A stretch of 64,000 nt of DNA from Forficula auricularia (taxonomy: Eukaryota > Arthropoda > Insecta > Dermaptera > Forficulidae): the NCBI GenBank assembly GCA_024734495.1, contig JALMQS010000069.1, forward strand, positions 162,961 through 226,960. Direction: 5' to 3'. Under the pieces are notes generated by a model. The model was not told the origin of the DNA and searched no databases. It saw nothing but the letters and a program-made list of their open reading frames with translations. The position numbers and the translations under genes were made by a program. Shown one piece after another: positions 1-12,421 of the stretch (positions within the stretch are counted from its first letter, which is position 1; each line of letters opens with the position of its first letter).

Positions 1-341
1 TTAAGTTATCTTGTACCCAAATAGACAATTTGAAAACTTGAACCGGGCCTAGTTTGTTTATCTGGGTAGGATTTATTAGACTTGAGTGAAAATCCATACT
101 GTAATTCAGGCAATATTCGAAATTTGACACTAATTTTAGAATAAACATGCTAGGAGGTTAGTTGCGATTAAAATTAAACAAAAATCAATAAATACTTTAT
201 TTTGCAAATATTACTAGATTTCGATTTTATTGGAAAATTGACGAGTAGCCTCTATTTAACCCGTGTTGTTATGGATAATTTTTATTGCATGTCAGAAGAG
301 TTGTATTTGATCCTTGTATTAATTATAATCTTTTCTTACAG
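1..341. other. Intron or 5' flank of the xmas-like gene
   Basis: AT-rich DNA upstream of the first recognised exon. No coding sequence seen apart from short chance frames. The acceptor at 332-341 shows it is intronic at its right edge. Confidence 0.6.
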
Positions 342-496
342 ATATCAGCAATCTTATCTCCCTTTTCTGTTCTCAAATCCCAAAAGAATATCTTAAGGCA
401 GACACTATAAAAAAACATTTCTCCCAATTTGGTACGGTCACGGATATGAATATATACCCAAGCTTAAATGGATGTATTATATTTTACGATAATCAT
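342..496 (+). CDS. xmas: xmas-like exon, RRM N-half
   Basis: Acceptor ttcttacag and donor GTAAGT bound a 155-base exon. Its reading frame (first two bases complete a codon) gives an RRM-like strand-helix-strand: [19 protein letters not shown] then a second strand GCIIFYDNH. It ends in phase 0 and joins 6353 in frame. Confidence 0.85.
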
Positions 497-3400
497 GTAA
501 GTGATAAATAAATACTACTTTTGTCTAAATTAAAATATTTTTTCCTATTTTATTAGTCCGAAACTAATTATCGTTACAGTTACTTTCTTTCAACCTATAT
601 ATGGTAGCCTGGCCTAATAGCATCAGGAATTTTAGATTGCACACCATTTCAATACTGGCAAACCTAAAGCTAAAGCAACCTAATTTTACAATTATGGTCA
701 TCTAGGCCAGTGGTTCCCAACCTTTTGTGGCCCATTTTCCCTTTCTTGAGGATGACTAACCCCTATCGCCCTCTTTTCATTTTCATTGTATGCCTTATTT
801 TAATTTGAAGTAAAGTATAAATAATAAAGCAATTTTATTATTTTAAACAATTTTATTACCGTATATAAAAACAACCAAAGCAGTTTTATCCGGTCCCTTT
901 TAAATAAAATAGAAAAAAATTAAAATGTACATATTTTATAGATTTTTTTTAAGAATAAAGAAGTGAAATAATTATCTAAGATAATAGACGTACATTTAAA
1001 AACAACGTTTGTTAGGAGAATCTCTTTTTCCTCAAAATAATCTTGTACCATGATCTATGATTTTCTAATCTTGTACCACTTTAAAAATCGAAGATCCCTT
1101 CTTATCAGTGATCAAAGTTCTAGCAAACATTTCCTCGGTACTTTCCTTTTGTTAATTGATAAACCTCAAATAAGCTAATAAAATTTCTTTGTTATCAATC
1201 ACATTTGATTCATCATTCTGCAATGCAAATTTACTTTTTTTCAACAAATTGTTGAGTTTGGATTCAAAGTCCGTGGCTATTTCGCTAATTCGCCTGGAAA
1301 TAGTATTGTTGTACAAAGGAACCGATTGACTTATCTTTTTACTAGGGCCCTCACCTAGCATGATTTCAACAATTTTTTTGGCAGTCGGTAAAACAAGAGT
1401 TTCTACTGAGGTTCTACTGTACAGTACTATTTTAATGTTTCCCCCTTTGAATACTTATCCCCCAAATCCCCCCCACTTATTTATTGCCCCCCTGATAACC
1501 CAAATCGCCCCCAGGTTGGGAACAACTGATCTAGACCATCCGTTCTCAAACATTTTTTTCGCCTACCACTCAACCAATATCTAAACAAGTCACGTAATAT
1601 TTTCTAGATAGTATATATTTTTGACTAGAAAATATTCCATACAAAAATGTTACCCATTTTCTTTTTACAAATAGTTTATACACTCAGCGGCACAATTAAC
1701 CGCCCACCTAAGTTTTATTAAATATTTTAAAATTAAACAAATGTTTACTTAATTTATTTATAACATTCAATTTCTAGGATCATAAAAGATTAAAAAAATC
1801 ATAATTAAACAAGAATATTTATTTTTATTAAAAAAAAACAAACATGAAATTAAAAAAAATATCATTTTTACATTTTGAAAAAAATTTGTGATGTGCATTT
1901 AAAATGGACAATTCATCTGGCCATTTTAAACTCTCGCCCATTACAAGTATATTTAATGCTGAGCTGAAGGGAATTGAACTCGCACTTTTCAAATTAAAAA
2001 ATCAAAGAAGTAACAAGGCAATAATCTAATAAGATTCATTAAGTGCCTTATTATTATTATTATTTTATTATTAAGGTTCATTAATACAATTTTACTTACA
2101 ATAATTTTTGGTTCAAATTTATAGTACATGCCCGAATGGGGCTTCGGTACTTTCTTTTAATACATTGAAAAAAGGTAATTTTTTGATTACATTTACTGAT
2201 TCTATACATATGGTTAAATTCAACTATGTTTGTGTTTCAATTTTCCTCTTCCTCATCTTCATCGGTCGATGTAGCTCTTGATCCCCTGGCCCCTTTTTCT
2301 CTTTTCTAGCTCGTTTTTATCCTTCAGCCGTCTTATTCCATCATCTTCTATCCTTCCCTACTTTAACTGTCTTAACAGGTTCTTCCACAGCTTCTCTCTT
2401 CTCCTTTCTGTTCTGTTGTTTCTTCCTCTCTTATTCTTTTGTTATAAATATTTCCGCATCTGGCCCTTGTCCAGATGCGTCTCTTCCACTCGCTTATGTT
2501 CGGTCTCTCCAGATAGTCCTCTTTTCCAATGTTTCTCTTTATTTCCTTATAGTATGGGAAATAGTTGGATTTTTCTATTTTTACTAGATCTAATTGTATT
2601 TTCTGTTCTGCGCCTTTTTTTATATCGCTTTCTATTTTCTTTACTAATTCATTTTCTTCCTCATTTAGTAATTCTTGAACTATTGTGGGCTCTCCCCATC
2701 CATTCCACCTTTTTCTAAAGCCGTTTCCCCATCTTGTTTCATTTTTATTTTTAATTCCTCTGATTATTTCTCTCAGGCATATCTTCGGCCATCTGTCATC
2801 CTCCATCTCTTTGACTTTTAGCATATATTTTATCAATCTTTTAGTCTGGTACACATATAGGTTTGATCTCCCCGTTTCTCCTCTCCATATATAGTCCGGC
2901 TTGTTTCTGTCTATCCCCATTATTAGTTTAAAATATTGACCTTGTTTTTTTTCCACCTCTATTTTTTCTTCCCATCCCCATAGTTCAACTCCATACATTA
3001 AGATCGATTTTATTAGGGACTCGAAGAGGTAGAAAATTTCTTTCCGAACGAAGCCATTCTCGTTCTTTTTATTAAACTCCATGTGGTGTATATAATTCTT
3101 TTAGCTTTTCTTTCTGTTCTTTAATATGTTCGTTATGATTATTTCTTGCATTCAGGCTGTAACCCAAGTACTTGATTTTTTCCACTTCTTCTATTTTTTC
3201 TTCTTTCATAAACCAGATTCTTTTCTTCTCCCTCCTCCCCCTCTTCCTAAAACAAATTATTTTAAACTTTTTGCAATTGACTTCAAGATCGTTCTTTTTT
3301 GTGTATTTTACTAGATTTATTATCATTTCTCTTATCCCCTCTTCTGTGTCGGATACTACTGCCACGTCGTCAGCATATTTCAGACAGTATATCTTTTTAT

Positions 3401-6400
3401 TCCCGAAAGTGCCTTATTAGCAATCCAAAATTTATATATATTTCACCCTATTATCCAAAAAATCCAAATATTACACCAAGATCTTATTAGAATGGATAAA
3501 GTAATTCACTTCATGTGGATCCCTAGCCACAAGAAAATTTAAGGAAACGAGGAAGTCGATCGACTAGCAAAAAAGGGAGCGAATAAATTAACTTACGATT
3601 TCAATGAATTGTGCTATGAGGACATAAAATTATTTTCAAAAAAACTTAATCCTAGGAAAATGAATGGGAGGAAATTGAAAATAATTTTTTAAAAAGAATC
3701 AAACCAACCACTGTTAAAACATAAATATAATAGTCGGAGAGAACAAACAATAATAACTCGTTTGAGAATTGGTCACTGTTTCTTTTCTCATGGCTTTTTA
3801 ATTAATAGAGAAGCTCCACCTTGGTGTATTACGTGTGATAGGAGAATTGATGTATCCCACATATTAGTGGATTTTACAATATTAATAGGGTAAAATATAA
3901 CTTGAAAATAAAAACATCAGGGATATTCTCTCTGATATGGATTGCTATGAGAACTTGCTTGGGTATTTACGTGATATTAATCTTTTTAACCATGTCTAAA
4001 ATATCCCTCTTCTACTTTGATTTTACTAATTTATTCTATTATATATTTATTAAAAAGCTCCTTTACAGCTTTTGTTGTTATTTTGTATAGTTTTTTCTTT
4101 GTTGTTATATTGTATAGCTCTATTTTGTTGTTATTTTATAAAATTTATCTTGTTATTTTATTTGTCCTAGACTGTGATACTATTTATTTAATTATAAGTT
4201 TCCTGTATTTGATTCGATCGCGAATTTAATGCAGATGATTTTTGTCAAATATTAAGTGAACTTATGATTAATTAATGGCAAACACCTAACACACGTTTTA
4301 ACAGATCGAGCGCTCTGGACTGGGAGATTGAATATATAACATCTCAGATTTCAAATTCATTTGGTGATCCATATCAGTGTTTGATATAAAAAGCGTCATG
4401 CGGGCCAATCGCGAAATGATGCTGGATTATAGCCAAATGGATCACATCTTTTTCATTCTCTCTTGGTCCAGACTTAAGACTCAGCAAACTCCAATATCTT
4501 CAATCATCAGTACTCTCGCCATATATATCCTGTTTAAAAAGCGCGATCAAAAACAATTCTCGTTAATATGTTAATTATTCTTTGATATATTGATGAGAAA
4601 ATTAACTTCACTATTTATTTAAGACGTTTCTAGGTTGTCTTGTATTTGAGGAGCTAATAACCCTTGTCGTTGATGCGCCCTAAAACACCTATATAATAAA
4701 ATGAAAGCCATTTTTACACCAGCACTTAATTTTTCAAATTTATTTATTGAATTTAACATTTTAATAACATATGTTTCTTCCTCTGGCTTTAATGACCTTC
4801 TGTAGGCGATTGGGAATACTATCGATGGAGTTTTTGATATAGGCTTGTGGTATGTTATTCCACTCCTCCAAAACCGCATCTTTCAATTCAGGGATAGTGG
4901 TTGGTGGGGATGTTTGACTCCGAAGACGTCTTTTTAAGTTGTCCCATATGTGTTCGATAGGGTTGAGGTCTGGACTGTGAGGTGACCATGGTAATCTTCT
5001 AATGCCGACTGTATCCAGGTACTCTGTAACAATTCTCGCGACGTTTGGTCGGGCGTTATCTTGCATAAGAAGAAAATCTTGTCAAATAAATGGTGCAAAT
5101 GTGGTTCCAAGACAGCTTCCAAGTATCATAGTGATTTTAGAAAGAGGTGCAATCAATGCGCAAGGTACTTGGAAGCTGTCCTATCGCTATTCTTGTTTAA
5201 ATTATGACTTTTTAATCTTTTATGATCCTAGAAATCGAATGTAATAAATAAATTAAGTGGACATTTGTTTAATTGTAAAACATTTAATAAAACTTGGGTG
5301 GGCGGTTAATTGTGCTGCTTTGTGTAGTTAACAGTCAGACCTTTTGTTTATTCTCTTAACTTTTTTTGCGAACTTAGTAATGAAGCCGTTGAAGCTTTTA
5401 TTTTTGTGATTAATTTTATTAAGATTTGAATTTTTAGTAAAATTACACACAAGCGCTACAATTCGATCGAAACGTCGTAGTTTTATTGTATAATTTATTC
5501 GTTTTCAATAAATAATTATAATTAATTTTGTAATTTTATTTATTTTCTTAGAAAGACGGACTGGTAAGCGAAATAAGTAGGTTATAATGAAATGCAGTCC
5601 ATAAATGATTTAATTTTATTTAATTTCCGTCGTTTCGGAGACTTTCTCTCCTTCTTCAGGGTATTGAATAGTTATACCGAGTTATACTCGCCCATCAATA
5701 ACTATTCAATACCCTGAAGAATAGAGAAAAAGTCTCCGAAACGTCGGAAATTGAATAAAATTAAATCATTTATTATGGACTGCCTTTCATTATAACCTAC
5801 TTATAATTAATTATGTGTGATTTTACTAAAAATTAAAATCTTTTTACATAGTAAATAATTTTTAAATTCAATTTAATTTAATATTAATTGGAATATTCTA
5901 AGTACCACATATGGTACGGGTACAATAATTTGAGAACCGCTGATCTAGACAGATAAAACAAAAAATTATGCATCGCTACACCAATGCAAAACGTTTTCAA
6001 ATCATACATTTTCTTTAAAGTTGCTAAACCAAATTTCTTATAAAATATGTGGCTCAAATTGACCGTTTTCTTTTTTCTTTTCTTGTAAATTAATAACTAG
6101 AAAAACAGTCTAAATTATTTAATATATAATTTTTAACCCAAGTTTATTCTTGATTTATAAGTGTAAAATAATTTGTCTTTCACAATTTGCTAATAACAAA
6201 TAATTATCCCAAAAGACAATTAATAATTAGTACTTGTAAATACATTTTTCATTAAGATATGGATTTAATTAATTATAAAAATACCTTTATTTTTAAGTTG
6301 TATACTGTTTAAAGAATTTCTGCCATTTTAAAAATCTCATTAATATTTCAAGGAATCAGCAGCAAAGGCAAAAAGAGATGGAAATATGATGAATAATCAA

Positions 6401-9400
6401 AAACTATTAATATTATGGAATCTACCAACTGCTATGAAGTCTATAATTGGGGGATCAAAACAAAATGAAAATTATAATAAGGCTAAACCAACTTCTAAAT
6501 TAAAACCGAAAAGTGGAGAGAGAAAGAAAAGATCTGTATTTTTTTAAATTGTAAATATATCTTTGTATAAATTATTATTTTTTATTTTCCTTATATATAA
6601 ATATTATTATTTTATATAATATTGCAAAATTTTTAACATCTATTCCTGAATATTGTTAAAACATTTTTCTGTTTAGAATTTAGTAGTCAGATTGATGATT
6701 TGTAAGTTTGTTTTTAATTATTATTAATCATCTTTGATAGAAATAGATAATTATAATTTATTTTCTTATACTTATACGACTTATCGGTGTCTATTTATGT
6801 AACAACTTGGTAAACTTTAATGCTTATAAAACCCAATGCTGTCTAATTTCTAGGCGCTTAGATAGAAACCTTCCTGACATTTCCTTTGATTCGAGCTCAT
6901 TGGAATTTCGTGACAAAATATCAATGTTGGGTGTCATCTTGGTTTTGACCTTTCTTAGAATGACCATATTATCTCAGTAGGAAAAGCTGCAGCATGTAAG
7001 CTTGGCTATCTTTTCCAGACTAAACGATTTTTCGCCCCCCACTCAACTTCTTATCTTATACAAGGCTCAAATTGGCCCCTGTCTAGAATATTTGCTCGCC
7101 TCTGTGGAGAGGAGCCTCCAACTCCCTTTACTACCTTAGATGCTAGCTATCAGACTAATAGGAGAACCAGCATTAACTGACACTCTTCAATCTTTCTAGA
7201 CCTGCATCCACAGATACCTTCGACTCCTACCCAATCCCTAAATCTCTTCTTATTTTCACGATACAAGGGTCCACCGCGGACTACAGAGGTTGTACCTTCT
7301 TGGTGCAACTTCTTCTTGTATCAATATCATTATAAAAAAAACTCTTGACTCCCTAGCCCATCGTAGAACTGTCTCCGCACTTTCCCTTTTTTTATAAATA
7401 TTACCATGGCGTTTGTTCTGACTAGATAAAATCAATAATACCTCCAAAAGCTTCAAAAAATTAAGTGGGAGATAAATTTAACCTAATTTATCGCACGGAG
7501 AATTTACCACTGCTCGAAGCCCTTAAAAAAACTCAGTAAATTGGATTGTATCTAACTTTCTGAGATTTGGCTTATGATCCCGGCTTCTTTCCTTCTACTC
7601 TGTTCTTTTCACGATGGAGGGGCCATCCCATATAGGCCTTTAGGAGATGCATCTTCTGGTGTATCTCTTTCTCATATCAATATCATATAAAAAAAAAATT
7701 TGCCCAAAATACACGATTATTAAGATTCAACATCCCTATGCGCTTAAATTGGATACTAACCGAACAAACGCATTCGCCAATACGTTTATCCCTATGACTT
7801 CTAGAGACTGGATCTCTCTTCCCCTGTCAGTCTTCCCAGCTACATATAACCTTCAATCTTTCAAGACCCGCATCCACAGACACCTTCAACACAGACCCAA
7901 TCCTGAAATCTCTTCTTATTTTCACGATATAAGGGTCCACCACGGACTATGGAGGTTGTACCTTTTTGATGCAACCTCTTCTTGCATCAATATCATTATA
8001 AAAAAAAATCGTTTTCTAATCTTAATAAGGTAAACGCTCCAGTAGTAGGCCTGTACCTATAATGGGCCACATGCAAGAAAAGTGCAAAAATTAGCTTATC
8101 CAACTTTGAAAAATAGCTCTATATATAGCCCATGGTATGAGCTATGCTATATATACCCCATGGTATGAGATATGCATCTGGCCCATTATAGGTACAGATG
8201 CAAGAAAAGTGCAAAAATTAGCTTATCCAACTTTGAAAAATAGCTCTATATATAGCCCATGGTATGAGCTATGCTATATATACCCCATGGTATGAGATAT
8301 GCATCTGGCCCATTATAGGTACAGATGCAAGAAAAGTGCAAAAATTAGCTTATCCAACTTTGAAAAATAGCTCTATATATAGCCCATGGTATGAGCTATA
8401 TATAGCGCAATCTTTCAAAGTTGGATAAGCTAATTTTTGCACTTTTCTTGCATCTGGCCCATTATAGGTACAGGCCCACTACTGGAGCGTTTACCTTACA
8501 TAGATTCTACAAAATTCAATCAAGGTTGTATATGCCTTGTTTTATTCTCTGTATTAGATGAAGGAGGAGGTATTTTTTGTTTTATTCTCTCTGTATTATT
8601 ATTATATATATATATATATACTCATAATAAACTACATAAATAGTTTTGAAATTTCAAATATTAATTTTTAACATCCTTAAATATACTTTTAATAAATTTT
8701 TTGTTCATACATGCTTTTTTAAGTATACCTACATTAAAAAATGAATATTATAATTATTAAAAAAAAAATTAACTTATTATTTTATTAAATCAAAAAAGGA
8801 GCTTTTCCTGTGAAAATGCAATAAATAATAATTTTTTATTTTTTTATTTATTTAATTGGCTTCAGGGACAATAATTTATAACAGTTTAAAAATAAATTTC
8901 ATCATTTGTACTTACCGAGGGGTGAACCGCGACCTAATATCATGTACACCTACTTCCACTTCCATTTCCAAGTAGAAGACAATAGATGAAGGGGCATTAT
9001 CTAATGAATTCCAAAAGACGTATACGCCTAATTCCAATCGCGGTTCACCCCTCGGTTCTTACATTGTCTTTCTCGACTTAGCAATCCATTTACGTTCAAT
9101 AATTGAAAATATTCAATAACTTGATTTACTTACTTGTAGCACAAAGATTGACTATGTTTATCCCAACATTGTAGGATTTCTCGAGTTTGGAAATGTACAA
9201 AAGAATCAATTTGATCTATATATCCATACATTCTTTCTTCTGTAATCATTTATGATTAAATTTTTCAGCTTTTTGAGCAGAAATTTCAAATAGACTTCTC
9301 AATTATTCAAATGATATATATAGGGTGGGCCATCTAACTTTTGGGATTTGAATCGGCTATAAAAAAAACTAATGGATATTTTTTCAAAATTATGAGTTTA

Positions 9401-12359
9401 TTAGAAAGATTGGACATTTTAATTTAAGAATGAAACACAACATCATTCAAATGACTGCCACGGCTGGCTTGACAGTACCCCATCCGATCAACCTAATTGA
9501 AAATGTACTGAAAATTTGGGTTGTTCGGATGGGGAGTACTGTCAAGCCAGCCATGGCAGTCATTTGAATGATGTTGTGTTTCATTCTTAAATTAAAATGT
9601 CCAATCTTTCTAATAAACTTATAATTTTGGACATTTTCATTTAAAAATGAAAAACAACATTTTTGTTTCCAAAAATTGAAAAGGATGACATGGGTGACAT
9701 TTGGTTTCAACAGGACCACCAGGGGCCACTTGCCACACAGCCAACGTAACAATCGATCTTCTCCGCACTGTTTTTGGAAATCGAATAATGATTTTGTTTT
9801 TTATTCATAAATGAAAATGTCCAATCTTTCTAATAAACTCATAATTTTGAAAAAATATTCATTAGTTCTTTTTTTTATAGCCGATTCAAATTCCAAAAGT
9901 TAAATGGCTCACCCACCCTATATTATTATAAAGTTTGCTAACTGAGAGTAAATTGTGTTTAATTACGGCACGTTCTAAGATTTATCTACTGTGAAAACTG
10001 CTTCCAAAGCTGGAGTCGTTGAATTATCCTCATAGTGGTCCAATCCTAAAACACTTTAAATTAGAATATTAATTTGATTTGCTTTTAGTTAGATGAAAAT
10101 TATTGTTTTTCTGTTCTATATATTTCCATATTGTCTGTTGAATGTTTTTATATTATTTCTTTTCTTTAGATCTAAAACTGAAAAAATCATTGAACTTGAA
10201 CCAGCTAGTAAATATGAATCAAAGAACAAAAGTCTGCCAGACAGAGCTGACAAACCACTATTAAAAGAAAAAACTGAAAGCCCCAAAAAAACAAAAAAAG
10301 AGGATTTGGAACTATTAAATACAGTAGCCTCCACAGCCACACAATTTTATTCGATTTTAGACCATCGAGATAATCTTATACGATCAAGTAAATCTTTATT
10401 TTATAATATTTGAAAAATTCTTTTGGTCTAATCTGTGATTCAATGATAAGTCGAAGCTGAAATATTATTTTAAAAATAATTTTTTTTTTATTTCAGAAAA
10501 GAGAAAACAGAGTAATTTATCATTAGCCAAACGAAACAAAGGAACATGCCCGGATATGTGCCCGGAGAAAGAAAGATATCAACGAGAATGTGAACATCAA
10601 ATTAATATCTATGAGCAAGGAGTTAAACCTGGAACAGTTAGTAGAAAATATCAATATATGTTCAAAGTGGTAAATATTAGAGCTTTATATTTATCAAATT
10701 GAATTTTAATAAAATTTTAATTTTAATAACTCGGTCTATCCACAGTTTATATAATTAGTTATTTTGGAAGAGCTGGTAAGTGATTAACGATGTTGCCTGA
10801 GAATTTATTAAAGTAAAGAAAATTTTTTGAAAAATGTTTTTTTGGAACTTCTTCAAAATTTTTTTTAAATTTAAAATACTAGGTAGGTTTCACATAAATA
10901 AAAGATCAGATGCTTGTTTAGCACGACTCAATATATATTTCGGGGTATAAGCCCATCTTCAGGAGTTCACAAAAGGACACTGTGCCCTTTGTGAACTCCT
11001 GAAGATGGGCTTATACCCCGAAATATATATTGAGTCGTGCTAAACAAGCATCTGATCTTTTATTTATGTGAAACCTACCTAGTATTTTAAATTTAAAAAA
11101 AATTTGAAGAAGTTCCAAAAAAAAACAATTTTCAAAAAATTTTCTTTACTTTATTTAATATGTTTCACCAAGAACCTACACCATTCTCCCTTAACAAAAT
11201 TGAGTATTTATTCCTTATTAACAGAGATTAACAATTTTACAATTTTATTATAACTAGCTTACTGAGAGCTTGGTAATTATGTTTATTTAATAATAATAAA
11301 ATTTGAAATAAATATACTTTTTAATTTTAATTTGTTTAAATTTGTTTAAATGTTTAAAAAAGTATATTTATTTCAAAAAAAAAGTAACAATATGCTTTAA
11401 GGACGTTCCCTAATAAATCGATTTTCTTGAAATCTTTTTAAAACTTTCAATACACATATTTATAAGTGTCCTTTATACGTAGAAATTTTTTTCAACAGTC
11501 CTTGCGGCACTAAATTATCTAAATATCTAAAATAACTTATAAATGTTAGACATCAAGTGCATGATTATACAAAATCATCTTAGTTTTTAACACTTAATCT
11601 AATGATGCAAAAATATTTGGGGAGTTCCATAGAAAATAAAATAAGCTGACGTGTTCTGATGTGGCCATCCACTTGACTTTACCATACAACCTTGCCCCTC
11701 ACTTATAATTAATATTTAATAAAATTATTTATAATCATGTAGGGGTGGGGGTTAGTTTTTGCATTTTTAGACCTCTGGGGTCCCACTGATTATGTATACA
11801 AAATTTGGTTGAGTTTGATATAAGGGCCTAGATATTCATTTTTTGACCCCTCCCCCCCATTTTGGTTGGTTAGTTTTTGCATTTTTTAGACTTCTGGGGG
11901 GTCCACTGATTGTGTATACAAAATTTGGTTGAGTTTGGTACAAGAGACTAGATTTTCATTTTTGACCCCCCCCCCTCCCGCTTTTGGGCGGTAAATTTTT
12001 GCATTTTTAGACTTCTGGGGGTCCACTGATTATGTATACAAAATTTGGTTGAGTTTGGTACAAGGGCCTAGATTTTCATTTTTTGACCATACACCCCCCA
12101 CCCCATTTTGGGCGGTTAGTTTTTGCATTTTTAGATTTCTGGGGTCCCACTGATTGTGTGTACAAAATTTGGTTGAATTTGCTCAAATGGCCTAGATTTT
12201 TTATTTTTAACCCCCTCCACCCACCTTAATTTTGGGTCGATATGCACCAAAATCTAATCAGCTCTTAATCTCAATGGACCAAAACTACGTGTGAAATTTG
12301 GTTTCAATATTCACATTAGTTTTTGAGCTAGCTCGTCCACAAAATTTGGTAACGCACAG

Positions 12360-12421
<62 letters not shown>

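Larger units (their letters stand above)
1905..3905 (+). pseudogene. RNase H domain remnant of a Jockey/CR1-like LINE, split by an insertion
   Basis: 1920-2053 reads [17 protein letters not shown], the start of a LINE RNase H domain. 3407-3600 continues with [15 protein letters not shown] sequence across the insertion border, [10 protein letters not shown] and [14 protein letters not shown]. 3740-3890 gives [20 protein letters not shown] and [17 protein letters not shown], the Cys-containing tail. Several stops. Confidence 0.85.
1681..5324 (-). mobile_element. Tc1-like transposon with about 125-base inverted repeats
   Basis: 1681-1805 and 5200-5324 are near-identical inverted copies; the shared outer motif is GCACAATTAACCGCCCACC. 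TA lies just outside each end (1679-1680, 5325-5326). It carries Tc1 transposase C-terminal sequence on the minus strand; its N-terminal half is replaced by LINE insertions. Confidence 0.88.
1537..5942. mobile_element. Large composite hAT-type element
   Basis: Left end CATCCGTTCTCAAAC, right end TTTGAGAACCGCTG (inverted, with mismatches), flanked by perfect 8-base duplications ATCTAGAC at 1529-1536 and 5943-5950. Most of its 4.4 kb is later insertions: a Tc1 element with LINE fragments, and a hammerhead palindrome. Confidence 0.75.
10810..11200. mobile_element. Palindromic hammerhead-ribozyme element, copy 2
   Basis: Near-perfect palindrome with arms about 10810-10975 and 10985-11157, then a single-copy end reading TTTCACCAAGAACCTACACC. 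Flanks TGAGAATTTATT (10798-10809) and TGAGTATTTATT (11201-11212) look like a 12-base target duplication. Hammerhead cores lie on both arms. Sits in an xmas-like intron. Confidence 0.8.

Noticed and set aside
2278..2718. 146-codon plus-strand frame rich in Phe/Leu/Ser
   Set aside because: Antisense shadow of the LINE reverse transcriptase on the minus strand.
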